From positions 1-38,004 of the forward strand of contig PAIP01000072.1 in assembly GCA_002704915.1 (NCBI GenBank): a stretch of DNA of 38,004 nt. The letters are read 5' to 3'. Below, piece by piece: positions 15,685 to 23,690 of the stretch. Source of the DNA: Parvularcula sp. (GTDB taxonomy: Bacteria; Pseudomonadota; Alphaproteobacteria; Caulobacterales; Parvularculaceae). Positions within the stretch are counted from its first letter, which is position 1. Every line of letters starts with the position of its first letter. Made by a program: the position numbers and the translations under genes. The notes beneath the pieces are model-generated. The model ran no database searches. It was not told the DNA's origin and worked only from the letters and a program-made list of their open reading frames with translations.

Positions 15685-16451
15685 GCCCCGAAGAACGAGA
15701 ACGCTATGCAAGGCACATCCTGCTGAAGGAAGTCGGCGGACAGGGCCAGCAGAAACTTCTTGCCGCCCGCGTGCTGGTGGTCGGCGCCGGCGGGCTCGGC
15801 AGCCCGATCCTATCCTATCTCGCCGCGGCGGGCGTCGGGACAATTGGTGTCGCCGACAGCGACGTTGTTTCGCTATCGAACCTGCAACGTCAAACGCTGT
15901 TCCGCACGGAAGACATTGGACGCGAAAAAACCGAAGCCGCCAAAGATGCGATCAAGCGGCTCAATCCTCATGTGAAAATCATCATGCATCCGCGCATCGC
16001 TGATGAAAACGCGGCAGGCGTCATTGCGGATTATAATCTCGTTGTTGAAGGCGTGGACAATTTCGAGACGCGCTATGCGCTGAACCGCGCCTGCATCGTC
16101 GAAAAGAAACCGCTGGTCTCCGCCGCCGTGGGCCGGTTCGCAGGCCAGCTTTCAACCTTCAAGCCTTATGAAAAGCCGTGCGCCTTGCCCTGTTATCGCT
16201 GCCTTGTGCCGGAGGAGCCGCCGCGCGAGGAGCAAGTCAACTGCGCCGAGGAAGGCGTTCTCGGCGCCGTCACCGGCGTCATGGGCACGCTCGCCGCCAT
16301 GGAAGTCCTGAAAGAACTTCTCGGCGTCGGCGACAGTCTCGCCGGGCGATTGATGATCTATGACGGGCTGGGCGCATCATTCCGCACTATCGCGCTGCCG
16401 GCGGATCCGGCCTGCGCCGATTGCGGCGCCCAAACGCCTTCTGAAAGCTGA
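15681..16451 (+). CDS. ThiF/MoeB/HesA family adenylyltransferase
   Basis: A 256-residue E1-like enzyme that adenylates the C-terminal Gly-Gly of a ThiS/MoaD-type sulfur carrier. The nucleotide-binding motif GAGGLG is at residues 35-40, the SLSNLQRQTLF segment follows, and two Cys pairs (CYRC and CADC) form the structural zinc site. Whether it serves molybdopterin or thiamine synthesis cannot be told, since neither moaD nor thiS is nearby; MoeB-like length and no rhodanese domain are consistent with both. It overlaps the DUF2721 gene by 4 nt and is convergent with the DUF2141 gene, 6 nt away. Confidence 0.9.
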   Translation: MSPEERERYARHILLKEVGGQGQQKLLAARVLVVGAGGLGSPILSYLAAAGVGTIGVADSDVVSLSNLQRQTLFRTEDIGREKTEAAKDAIKRLNPHVKIIMHPRIADENAAGVIADYNLVVEGVDNFETRYALNRACIVEKKPLVSAAVGRFAGQLSTFKPYEKPCALPCYRCLVPEEPPREEQVNCAEEGVLGAVTGVMGTLAAMEVLKELLGVGDSLAGRLMIYDGLGASFRTIALPADPACADCGAQTPSES

Positions 16452-16457
16452 TGAAAA

Positions 16458-16988
16458 CTAGTCGTCGAGTGTGATGACGACGACGCTGCCGCGGGTTACT
16501 GAGACTTTGGTCTCGTCGAAGCGCGGCTTTCTGAGTTTCGGCTTCACGCCATTGGAGAACGCCACCGGCTCTTTCGGACGGCCAAGGACCTTGCCGCGAT
16601 TGAGTTTGCCGTCGCCATTCTCATCGAGATAGGCCGCGAAAGCGTATTCGCCGGGCTCTAGGCCGCCAAGCGGCAGCACCGCCACGCCGTCCTGATCGAG
16701 CGGCGCCTCAAACTTTGCGCGGGCCTGTTCCAGGAAAGCTTCTTCACTGTCATAAATGGTGAGGCGCACCGCCTGGCCCGGCGCGGCTGAAAATTCGGTT
16801 TTCACCGCGGCCACCACATGGGCGGGATCTGCATATTTTGCGAGAACCGGATCGGCCGGGACCGAATCCGCATGCGCGGCGCCGGCGGCCGCCAACAACA
16901 CCCCGATCCCCAAAATACGACGCACGCTACGCTCTCTTTCAGCCGTCAAAGCGGCTACGGAACTTTGGCTCTTCGCCCTTATGTTCAT
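16458..16988 (-). CDS. DUF2141 family exported protein
   Basis: A 176-residue protein with a signal region ending around AHA before DSV (residues about 27-41) after an unusually long polar N-terminus. The remainder is the DUF2141 beta-sandwich, including the calcium-loop-like DENGDGKLNRGKVLG segment and the usual PVAFSNG tail. Members are periplasmic or surface proteins of unknown role. The ATG at 16988 is chosen over the one at 17021 because the latter has no Shine-Dalgarno and overlaps the promoter region; a still shorter start is possible. Confidence 0.75.
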   Translation of the reverse strand: MNIRAKSQSSVAALTAERERSVRRILGIGVLLAAAGAAHADSVPADPVLAKYADPAHVVAAVKTEFSAAPGQAVRLTIYDSEEAFLEQARAKFEAPLDQDGVAVLPLGGLEPGEYAFAAYLDENGDGKLNRGKVLGRPKEPVAFSNGVKPKLRKPRFDETKVSVTRGSVVVITLDD

Positions 16989-17140
16989 GGTCAGGCGCTC
17001 TTCGCACCCGCACAAATTCATCTAATGCAAAATCGGCGCGGCGCAAGAGGCTTTACCGATCCTTAAGCCTTCCATGATGCGTCCGGAAACTTGCGATTCA
17101 ACTAAAATTGCGGATATCCGGCGTTAAGGTCTCGGAGATG

Positions 17141-17758
17141 TTACCCGGCGGCCACGCCCCCGGTCATATAGCCGGCGAATTTGGGCGCGCCCTTGGCATA
17201 ATGCTGATCCAGCCGATCGATTTGGAAGCCCGCCTTCCTGACCAACGCCGCCGGATCACGGTTCAGATGGCAACCGCCGGCGAGCTTCCCCCACAGGCCA
17301 TTGAGCCGGTTTTGCCATTTCGCGACGCCCGCATCGGGCGCGAGCCCATGCTCGAGAAAGACGAATTTGCCACCCGGCTTCAAGACGCGCCGCATGCCCG
17401 CAAGGGCGGCCTCGACATCGGGAATGGTGCAGAGCGTATAGGTGACGAGCACCGTATCCACCGAGGCGTCTGGCAAAGGAATCTCCTCACCGGGGAGATC
17501 GAGCCACTCGAGCGGAAAAGACAGCCCGCCAATGCGTTTCAGCGCCCGCTTGCGCATGACTGAGGACGGCTCCAGCGCATAAAGCCGGGTGATCGCCCTT
17601 TGATCGTAATAGGGCGCATTATGTCCTGAGCCAAAGCCGACTTCGAGCACATCGCCCGTCGCCTCGGGCACGATCTTCTCCCGCTCCCGGGAGATCGCCT
17701 TCATCCCGCACGCGCAAGAGACGATCGCCGGCTCAATGTGTTCGCTGTAAAATCCCAT
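17141..17758 (-). CDS. Class I SAM-dependent methyltransferase, METTL7-like
   Basis: A 205-residue methyltransferase. The SAM site appears as DVLEVGFGSGHNAPYY (motif I), with motif II acid in ALEPS, a VTYTLCTIPDVEAAL segment and post-motif RRVLKPGGKFVFLEHG. The architecture resembles the thiol/alkyl methyltransferases of the METTL7 group, small methyltransferases acting on lipids or thiols, but the substrate cannot be told. The ATG at 17758 lies a little far (9 nt) from AGAGGG, and an in-frame TTG at 17776 is possible. The gene is divergent from the LpxR-like gene. Confidence 0.85.
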   Translation of the reverse strand: MGFYSEHIEPAIVSCACGMKAISREREKIVPEATGDVLEVGFGSGHNAPYYDQRAITRLYALEPSSVMRKRALKRIGGLSFPLEWLDLPGEEIPLPDASVDTVLVTYTLCTIPDVEAALAGMRRVLKPGGKFVFLEHGLAPDAGVAKWQNRLNGLWGKLAGGCHLNRDPAALVRKAGFQIDRLDQHYAKGAPKFAGYMTGGVAAG

Positions 17759-17908
17759 GGCCCGCAACCCTCTCAAAACCTGATGGCAGCCTATCCTCTG
17801 TGCTCCGCGCGCATCTGCCGTCTTCTGTCATAAACAGCCGCTAACTTTCGTTATGACGGCGCCGGTGTTATGGGCCGGCGCATTGATCTTACTTTTCAGG
17901 AAAGCGCC

Positions 17909-18913
17909 ATGAAATCCAGGGCCGTCATCATCGCAAGCCTCGCTCTTTGCCTCGCCGCCGCCCCGGCGCGGGCGGAGGAGCCGCCGCTTGCGCCCGATGA
18001 TCGCGCTACCTGGTCATTCGTTTGGGAGAATGACTATTTCGCCAATACGGACCGCAATTACACAAATGGCGTCCGGATCGCTTATTTGTCAGGGCTGAAA
18101 CAGCCGGAGGGCGTGTCAAGCTTTCTCGCCCATGACCTTCTCGGCGCCGGGCAGGAAGCCGGCATCCGTCGCGGGTTCGCAGTGGGGCATTCGATTTTCA
18201 CGCCGGAAGACACGCTTGCGACGCAGCCGCTGCCGGATCAGCACCCTTATGCCGGCTGGCTTTATGGCGAATATTCCGTGGTCGTACAGCAACGCCAGCG
18301 CGTGCAGCAGATCACCCTGCAGGCGGGCGTCGTCGGCCCGGCGGCGCAGGGCGAATGGCTTCAGAACAACTGGCATGACCTCATCGGCGGCGATCCAGTG
18401 AATGGCTGGGACAACCAGATCGGCAATGAGCCGGGCTTCGTGCTTTCCTATGACCGCCAGTTCCGGTCGGTTTACGATATAGGCGACAACGGGTTCGGCG
18501 CCGACATCACGCCGACCATTGGCGCCTCTCTCGGCAATGTTGACACCCGCGCGCGCGGCGGCCTTACCCTGCGAATCGGCAATGATCTGCGTAATGATTA
18601 TGGCCCGCCGCGCGTTCGTCCCGCGCTGGCGGGGGCCGGTTTTTTCTCGCCGGTGGACGATTTCAGTTGGCACCTTTTTATCGGCGTCAATGGCAGCGCC
18701 GTCGCGCACAACATTTTTCTCGACGGCAGTCTTTTCCGCGATGGCGACCCGCAGGTGGACAAGAACGTGCTGGTGGGTGAAGTACAGGCGGGTCTCGCCC
18801 TGCAATTCCGGCGCGTGCAGATTGCCTACACCTTCGTGACGCGCACCAAGGAATTCGAAACGCAAAAGAGCGCCCAACAATTCGGCGCCGTCAGCCTGTC
18901 GGTCAAATTCTAG
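17909..18913 (+). CDS. lpxR: LpxR-like outer-membrane lipid A deacylase (DUF2219)
   Basis: A 334-residue outer-membrane beta-barrel of the LpxR family, which removes the 3'-acyloxyacyl chains of lipid A in a Ca2+-dependent reaction in some Gram-negatives. Signal peptide covers about residues 1-22 (ARA then EEP). The conserved N-terminal segment FVWENDYFANTDRNYTNG contains the Asn-Asp pair expected of the active region, and the His in HPYAGW is a candidate catalytic residue. The C-terminus ends in Phe (SLSVKF), as for barrel proteins recognised by BamA. The start is the ATG after AGGAAAG; the longer frame lacks a signal peptide. The activity here is inferred. Confidence 0.8.
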   Translation: MKSRAVIIASLALCLAAAPARAEEPPLAPDDRATWSFVWENDYFANTDRNYTNGVRIAYLSGLKQPEGVSSFLAHDLLGAGQEAGIRRGFAVGHSIFTPEDTLATQPLPDQHPYAGWLYGEYSVVVQQRQRVQQITLQAGVVGPAAQGEWLQNNWHDLIGGDPVNGWDNQIGNEPGFVLSYDRQFRSVYDIGDNGFGADITPTIGASLGNVDTRARGGLTLRIGNDLRNDYGPPRVRPALAGAGFFSPVDDFSWHLFIGVNGSAVAHNIFLDGSLFRDGDPQVDKNVLVGEVQAGLALQFRRVQIAYTFVTRTKEFETQKSAQQFGAVSLSVKF

Positions 18914-18956
18914 CCCTCGCGGCGCGTTTTATCCGGCCGCGGAAAAATCCTGCGCG

Positions 18957-19964
18957 CTAGCCCGCTTTCGGCAGGCGGCCGTCATCAAGACCGAGGATAA
19001 CGCGATCTGGCGGCTTATGCCCATCGGCGAACATCTTGATATTGATGATCATGCGCTCGCCCATTTCGATGCGGCTTTCCACTGTCGCTGACGCCATGTG
19101 CGGGAGCAGCACAACGTTGGGCGCCTTCAGCAGTTTTTCGCTGGGCGCGCCGCGTTCATAAACGTCGAGCCCGGCGCCCGCGAGGCGACCTTCTTCGATC
19201 ATGCTCGCCAGCGCGTCCTCATCGACGATTTCACCGCGCGAGATATTCACGACATAGGCCTGCGGTTGAAGGAGCTCGAGGCGCCTGCGTGACAACAAAT
19301 GAAAGGTTGCCGGCGTATGCGGACAATTAACTGAGACAATGTCGACGCGCGCCAGCATCTGGTCGAGGCTGTCCCAATAGGTGGCGCCGAGTTCTTCCTC
19401 AATATGCGGATTAATCGGCGTTCGATTGTGATAATGGATCGATAAGCCAAAGGCTTTCGCGCGCCGGGCGATCGCCTCCCCCACCCGGCCCAAACCGATA
19501 ATGCCGAGCTTCCTGCCGCGCACGCGCCGGCCCAGCATCCAGGTCGGCGACCAGCCGTGGAAATCGCCCGTTTCGAGCGCGCGCACGCCCTCCACCAGAC
19601 GGCGCGGCACGGCAAGTATCAACGCCATGGCCATATCGGCGGCGTCCTCCGCCAGCACCGAGGGCGTGTTGGTGACGGTGACGCCTCGCGCATTCGCCGC
19701 CGCGACATCGATATGATCGACGCCGGCGCCGAAATTCGCCACCAACCGCAACCGGTCCCCCGCGGCATCGAAAAAGGCGGCGTCGAGCCGGTCGCCAAGC
19801 GTCGGCGCCAGCACATCGGCGTCCCGTGCGCGCTGGACAAGTGCTGCGGGCGAGAGGGGCGCATCTCCGTCATGGAGGACGGCGTCGAAAAGATCGGAGA
19901 GCCGCGCCTCCACCGGCGCTGGCAATTTTCGCGTCACCGCGACCCTGATCTTTTTCGCCGTCAT
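18957..19964 (-). CDS. D-2-hydroxyacid dehydrogenase, glyoxylate/hydroxypyruvate reductase-like
   Basis: A 335-residue NAD(P)-dependent dehydrogenase of the GyaR/GRHPR group. The Rossmann motif appears as GIIGLGRVG near residue 155, the substrate-binding Arg in NISRGEIV, and the catalytic His in LPHMASAT, with the acid partner in LDVYERG. It probably reduces glyoxylate or hydroxypyruvate in the cytosol. It is divergent from the SH3 protein gene across 165 nt that contains the CtrA-like site, and ends 43 nt from the LpxR-like stop. Confidence 0.9.
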   Translation of the reverse strand: MTAKKIRVAVTRKLPAPVEARLSDLFDAVLHDGDAPLSPAALVQRARDADVLAPTLGDRLDAAFFDAAGDRLRLVANFGAGVDHIDVAAANARGVTVTNTPSVLAEDAADMAMALILAVPRRLVEGVRALETGDFHGWSPTWMLGRRVRGRKLGIIGLGRVGEAIARRAKAFGLSIHYHNRTPINPHIEEELGATYWDSLDQMLARVDIVSVNCPHTPATFHLLSRRRLELLQPQAYVVNISRGEIVDEDALASMIEEGRLAGAGLDVYERGAPSEKLLKAPNVVLLPHMASATVESRIEMGERMIINIKMFADGHKPPDRVILGLDDGRLPKAG

Positions 19965-20043
19965 ACGAAAATCCCGGTCATTTCAGCGCTGCGCGCAATT
20001 TCGCGGCTTGAAGTTTTCCACAAATCCGGAAATGAGCCCAAAG

Positions 20044-20070
20044 TTAACCTCAGGGTTAACCCAAGATTAA
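20044..20070. promoter_or_regulatory. CtrA-like binding sites, TTAA repeats
   Basis: Three TTAA boxes lie at 20044, 20056 and 20067. The last two are spaced TTAA-N7-TTAA and followed by C, matching the alphaproteobacterial CtrA consensus; the first two are spaced N8. They lie 60-86 nt before the SH3 gene and about 80 nt before the divergent dehydrogenase. Control by CtrA is inferred from the consensus. Confidence 0.5.
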
Positions 20071-20129
20071 CGGCTTTGCCGCCAAGTAAGGGTTTATTCA
20101 CCATCTTTGATTGTTTCGAGCGCCCGTAC

Positions 20130-20750
20130 ATGCCGCGTCAGTATTCTGTGTTGTTCATCAGCCTATTCGCCGTCCTCTATTTGACCGGAGCCGCCCTGAC
20201 GGCGCAAGGCGCCATGCAAGCCAATGGGGCGCAAGGCGCAAATACGGAAAATGCGGGGCGCCCCGCCGACATCGCCGCAGCCGACCCGGCCCCGGTGAAA
20301 TTGCGCCTCGACACCCCCTCCGGCCTGCCTGTGCCCCGGCTTGTGTCCCTGAAAGCCCAGAAGACCTTCTGCCGCTCCGGCCCCAGTTTCTCCCACCCAG
20401 TGCGCCTCACCTTCATGCGGGCGGGCCTGCCGGTCATGATTATCGCCGAAACCAAGGATCACTGGCGCAAGATCAGGGATGTTGAGGGGGACGAGTGCTG
20501 GACCCATAAATCCAAGCTTTCAGGGGAAAAAACGGCCCTGGTGCTGGAAGACGGGCTCGCGCTCAGGACGAAGCCGGACGCCGCGGCGCCGGCCCGGGCC
20601 CGGCTCGGGCGCGGGGTGATCGCCCGGGTCGAGGGCGACAAGGACGGCTGGCTGAAAGTCACCGCAGACGGGCGCAAGGGATGGGCCCGGGCCTCGGCCT
20701 TCTGGGGCGCAGAGGCGGAAGCGCCGCTGTCCGGCGTTGTTTATCCCTGA
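20130..20750 (+). CDS. Exported bacterial SH3-domain protein
   Basis: A 206-residue protein with a signal sequence (about residues 6-25, LFISLFAVLYLTGAALTAQG), a low-complexity linker to about 65, and two tandem bacterial SH3 units: one around KTFCRSGPSFSHPVRLTFMR... and one around LRTKPDAAAPARARLGRG, each ending in a Gly-Trp or Cys-Trp segment. Such domains bind peptidoglycan or cell-wall peptides; this one may act at the cell surface or in division. The ATG at 20130 is chosen because the signal peptide follows at once. No strong Shine-Dalgarno is visible. The CtrA-like site upstream fits a cell-cycle role. Confidence 0.8.
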   Translation: MPRQYSVLFISLFAVLYLTGAALTAQGAMQANGAQGANTENAGRPADIAAADPAPVKLRLDTPSGLPVPRLVSLKAQKTFCRSGPSFSHPVRLTFMRAGLPVMIIAETKDHWRKIRDVEGDECWTHKSKLSGEKTALVLEDGLALRTKPDAAAPARARLGRGVIARVEGDKDGWLKVTADGRKGWARASAFWGAEAEAPLSGVVYP

Positions 20751-20852
20751 ATGTTGCAACGCATAATTGACCCTGTGCAGGCGCGCCTTTACCAAGCGGC
20801 CACGGCGCGCGACAATCCTCCACGCGCGGACGATAAGTGAACGTAAGGGCGC

Positions 20853-21386
20853 ATGACCGAAAAGAAAAACAGTTTCAGCCGCGAGGAGCTTCTCGAATGC
20901 GGCTACCATGGACTTCGCGGGCCCGGCACGGCGCAACTACCCGTGCCCCCCATGCTCATGTTCGACCGGGTGACGACCATCACCAGCGATGGCGGCGCCT
21001 ATAACAAGGGCCGGGTCGAGGCCGAACTCGACATCAACCCGGATCTCTGGTTTTTCGACTGCCATTTCCCAGGCGATCCGGTGATGCCGGGCTGCCTTGG
21101 CCTTGACGCCCTCTGGCAATTGGTGGGCTTCTTTCTTACATGGTCGGGACATCCGGGCCATGGACGCGCCCTGGGCGCCAAGGATGTGCGGTTTTCCGGC
21201 ATGGTTGTGCCGTCCGCAAAGCGCGTGACCTATGAGCTGGATGTCCGGCGGATGATGTCGCGCCCGTTGATCCTCGGCATCGCCGATGGCGTCATGAAAG
21301 TCGACGACCGGAAAATCTACGAAGCGAAAGATCTTCGCGTCGGTCTTTTCTCTCGCGAGCAGCTCGACGCGGGTCTCGCGCTTTAA
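20853..21386 (+). CDS. fabA: 3-hydroxyacyl-[ACP] dehydratase/isomerase FabA
   Basis: A 177-residue hot-dog-fold enzyme that dehydrates 3-hydroxydecanoyl-ACP and isomerises the double bond to cis-3, starting unsaturated fatty acid synthesis. The active-site segment [19 protein letters not shown] carries the catalytic His near residue 70 and the downstream Asp. Length is canonical. It lies 44 nt before fabB, and its product is the substrate for FabB, as is usual in alphaproteobacteria. AAGGG lies before the ATG. Confidence 0.96.
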   Translation: MTEKKNSFSREELLECGYHGLRGPGTAQLPVPPMLMFDRVTTITSDGGAYNKGRVEAELDINPDLWFFDCHFPGDPVMPGCLGLDALWQLVGFFLTWSGHPGHGRALGAKDVRFSGMVVPSAKRVTYELDVRRMMSRPLILGIADGVMKVDDRKIYEAKDLRVGLFSREQLDAGLAL

Positions 21387-21430
21387 AACAGCGGCGATTT
21401 TGGTTTTCGGCGGAAAACGAAAGGGATTTT

Positions 21431-22645
21431 ATGCGGCGCGTAGTGATTACAGGGATGGGGGTCGTCTCTTCCATCGGCGCCAATGTGGAAGAAACCACCG
21501 CTTCCCTGCGCGAAGGCAAATCCGGCATCACCCGCTCGGAAGATTTCGCCGAACACGGATTTAAGTGTCAGGTCTGGGCGCGTCCGACCGTCAATATCGA
21601 AGAAGCGCTGGACCGGCGCACCCGCCGGTTCATGGGCGAAGGCGCCGCATGGAATTACATCGCCATGCAGGAGGCGATTGACGGGGCCGGTCTTTCCGAA
21701 GACGAAATCAGCAATCCCATGACCGGCATCATCATGGGCTCGGGCGGGCCGTCGACGCGCGCGATCGTGGAAGCGGCGGACAAAACTCGCGAAAGCGGCG
21801 GCACAAAAAAAGTCGGGCCCACCGTCGTTCCCAAAGCCATGTCGTCGACAAATTCGGCGACGCTTTCCGTTCCCTTTAAAATTCTCGGCGTGAACTACTC
21901 AATCTCGTCGGCCTGCACCACATCGCTGCATTGCATCGGCGCGGCAGCCGAACAGATCATGTGGGGCAAGCAGGACATCGTCTTCGCCGGCGGGGGAGAG
22001 GAATGCGACTGGACGCTCGCCAACCTCTTCGACGCCATGGGCGCCATGTCCACGAATTTCAACGACACGCCGCAAACAGCAAGCCGCGCCTATGACAAGG
22101 ATCGCGACGGCTTCGTCATCGCCGGCGGCGCCGGCGTTGTGGTGCTAGAAGAATATGAGCGCGCGAAAAAGCGCGGCGCGAATATTCTAGGCGAGATTGT
22201 CGGCTATTTCGCCAATTCCGACGGCTACGATATGGTGCAGCTTTCGGGCGAAGGCGCCGTCAGATGCATGCGCGGCGCGCTTGAAACCGTGCGCCAGCCC
22301 ATCGACTACATCAATCCGCACGGCACATCGACGCCGGTGGGCGACCAGAAAGAAACCCAGGCGATCCGCGACGTTTTCGGCTCGGAAATCCCGCCCTTTT
22401 CCTCAACGAAGTCTCTGACGGGCCATTCCCTTGGCGCCGTGGGCGCACAGGAGACGATTTACGGCCTCATCATGATGCGCGAGAAGTTCCTCGCCGCGTC
22501 CGCGCATATCGAAAATATCGACCCGGATTTCGCAGACCTGCCGATCATTCGCGAACGCGTCGACAACGCCAAGATCGACTGCTTCCTTACCAACTCCTTC
22601 GGCTTCGGCGGCACCAATGGCAGTCTCGTCGTCGCGCGGGTCTGA
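21431..22645 (+). CDS. fabB: Beta-ketoacyl-[ACP] synthase I FabB
   Basis: A 404-residue condensing enzyme that elongates the cis-3-decenoyl-ACP made by FabA, needed for unsaturated fatty acids. The catalytic Cys lies in SSACTTSLHC near residue 160; the His residues are in NPHGTSTPVGD and KSLTGHSLGAVG, and the C-terminal GFGGTNGSL is typical. AAAGGGA lies before the ATG. It is flanked by fabA and a small membrane-protein gene leading to fabI, forming one fatty-acid operon. Confidence 0.96.
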   Translation: MRRVVITGMGVVSSIGANVEETTASLREGKSGITRSEDFAEHGFKCQVWARPTVNIEEALDRRTRRFMGEGAAWNYIAMQEAIDGAGLSEDEISNPMTGIIMGSGGPSTRAIVEAADKTRESGGTKKVGPTVVPKAMSSTNSATLSVPFKILGVNYSISSACTTSLHCIGAAAEQIMWGKQDIVFAGGGEECDWTLANLFDAMGAMSTNFNDTPQTASRAYDKDRDGFVIAGGAGVVVLEEYERAKKRGANILGEIVGYFANSDGYDMVQLSGEGAVRCMRGALETVRQPIDYINPHGTSTPVGDQKETQAIRDVFGSEIPPFSSTKSLTGHSLGAVGAQETIYGLIMMREKFLAASAHIENIDPDFADLPIIRERVDNAKIDCFLTNSFGFGGTNGSLVVARV

Positions 22646-22648
22646 CCT

Positions 22649-22837
22649 TTGAATGAGAATGCGCTGATCGCCGGGCTCGTGGCGGCGCTGATCGCCAGCG
22701 CCGGACTCTGGTGGTTTCGCCTCATTCTGCCGGTCGTCAGAAAACAACCCAAGACAACCCGTTATGGCGTTTACGCCATTGTCTGGCTCGCCTATTTCAT
22801 ACTCACCATGGTCGTGATCGGCCAGAGCGGCGCGTAG
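22649..22837 (+). CDS. 62-aa membrane protein between fabB and fabI
   Basis: A small protein with two hydrophobic segments (about residues 4-28 and 40-60) separated by a basic turn (RKQPKTTRYG). The start is TTG 3 nt after the fabB stop, with no convincing Shine-Dalgarno, so coupled translation is probable. No family recognised. Its place inside the fab operon suggests a role linked to membrane lipid synthesis, but that is only an inference. Confidence 0.65.
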   Translation: MNENALIAGLVAALIASAGLWWFRLILPVVRKQPKTTRYGVYAIVWLAYFILTMVVIGQSGA

Positions 22838-22868
22838 CCGCCGGCTCAAAGCAAGGACGGAGATCTTC

Positions 22869-23687
22869 ATGAGCGACGAAACCGGTTTCCCAAAAGGCGA
22901 TCTGATGAAGGGCAAGCGCGGCCTCATCATGGGTGTCGCCAACAAAAACTCCATCGCCTGGGGCATTGCGCAGCAGCTCGCCGCGCAAGGGGCGGAGCTC
23001 GCCTTCTCCTATATCCCCGCCATGGAAAGCCGCGTGCGCCAGCTCGCGGAATCGATCGGCGTTGAATTTCTGGTGCAGGCCGATGTCACCAGCGATGAGG
23101 ACATGGATCGGGCTTTCGCCGAGATCAAAGACAAATGGGGCAAGATGGATTTTCTCGTCCATTCCATCGCCTTCACTGACAAGGAAGCTCTGAAAGGGTC
23201 TTTTGTCGAGAACACGACGCGTCAGAATTTCAAGGACACGATGGACGTCTCCGCCTTCTCCTTCGTCGACGCCGCGCGCCGGTCGGCGGAGATCATGCCC
23301 GATGGCGGCGCTATGATTACGCTGACCTATCTCGGCTCTGAACGTGTGGTTCCCAATTACAATGTGATGGGCGTGGCGAAAGCGACGCTTGAAGCGTCCA
23401 TGCGCTACATCGCCCGCGATCTCGGCCCCAAGGGCATTCGCGTCAACGCCATCTCGGCGGGACCGATGAAGACGCTCGCCATGGCCGGCATCACCGGCGG
23501 GCGCCAGCTTATGTCCACGGGCAAAGACTGGTCTCTGCTGAAAGAAGATACGGCCATGGAAGGCGTCGCCGGCGCAGCGCTCTATCTTCTCTCCGGCCTC
23601 GGAACATCATGCGCCGGCGAAGTGTTGCATGTAGACGCCGGCTTCCATGTCGTGGCCGTGCCGGATGTCGCAACGCACAAGGAGTAG
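22869..23687 (+). CDS. fabI: Enoyl-[ACP] reductase (NADH) FabI
   Basis: A 272-residue short-chain-dehydrogenase-like enzyme catalysing the last step of each fatty-acid elongation cycle. The nucleotide site is MGVANKNSIAWG near residue 21; the catalytic pair is Tyr164 and Lys171 (Tyr-x6-Lys) in NYNVMGVAK, with TYLGSERVVP just before, typical of FabI rather than general SDRs. It is the usual target of triclosan. It follows the small membrane-protein gene and is followed by the mscS-like gene 3 nt past its stop. Confidence 0.95.
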   Translation: MSDETGFPKGDLMKGKRGLIMGVANKNSIAWGIAQQLAAQGAELAFSYIPAMESRVRQLAESIGVEFLVQADVTSDEDMDRAFAEIKDKWGKMDFLVHSIAFTDKEALKGSFVENTTRQNFKDTMDVSAFSFVDAARRSAEIMPDGGAMITLTYLGSERVVPNYNVMGVAKATLEASMRYIARDLGPKGIRVNAISAGPMKTLAMAGITGGRQLMSTGKDWSLLKEDTAMEGVAGAALYLLSGLGTSCAGEVLHVDAGFHVVAVPDVATHKE

Positions 23688-23690
23688 CCG

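Noticed and set aside
19557-20129. Upstream extension of the SH3 protein
   Set aside because: It runs antisense through the dehydrogenase gene and would put the signal peptide in the middle of the protein.
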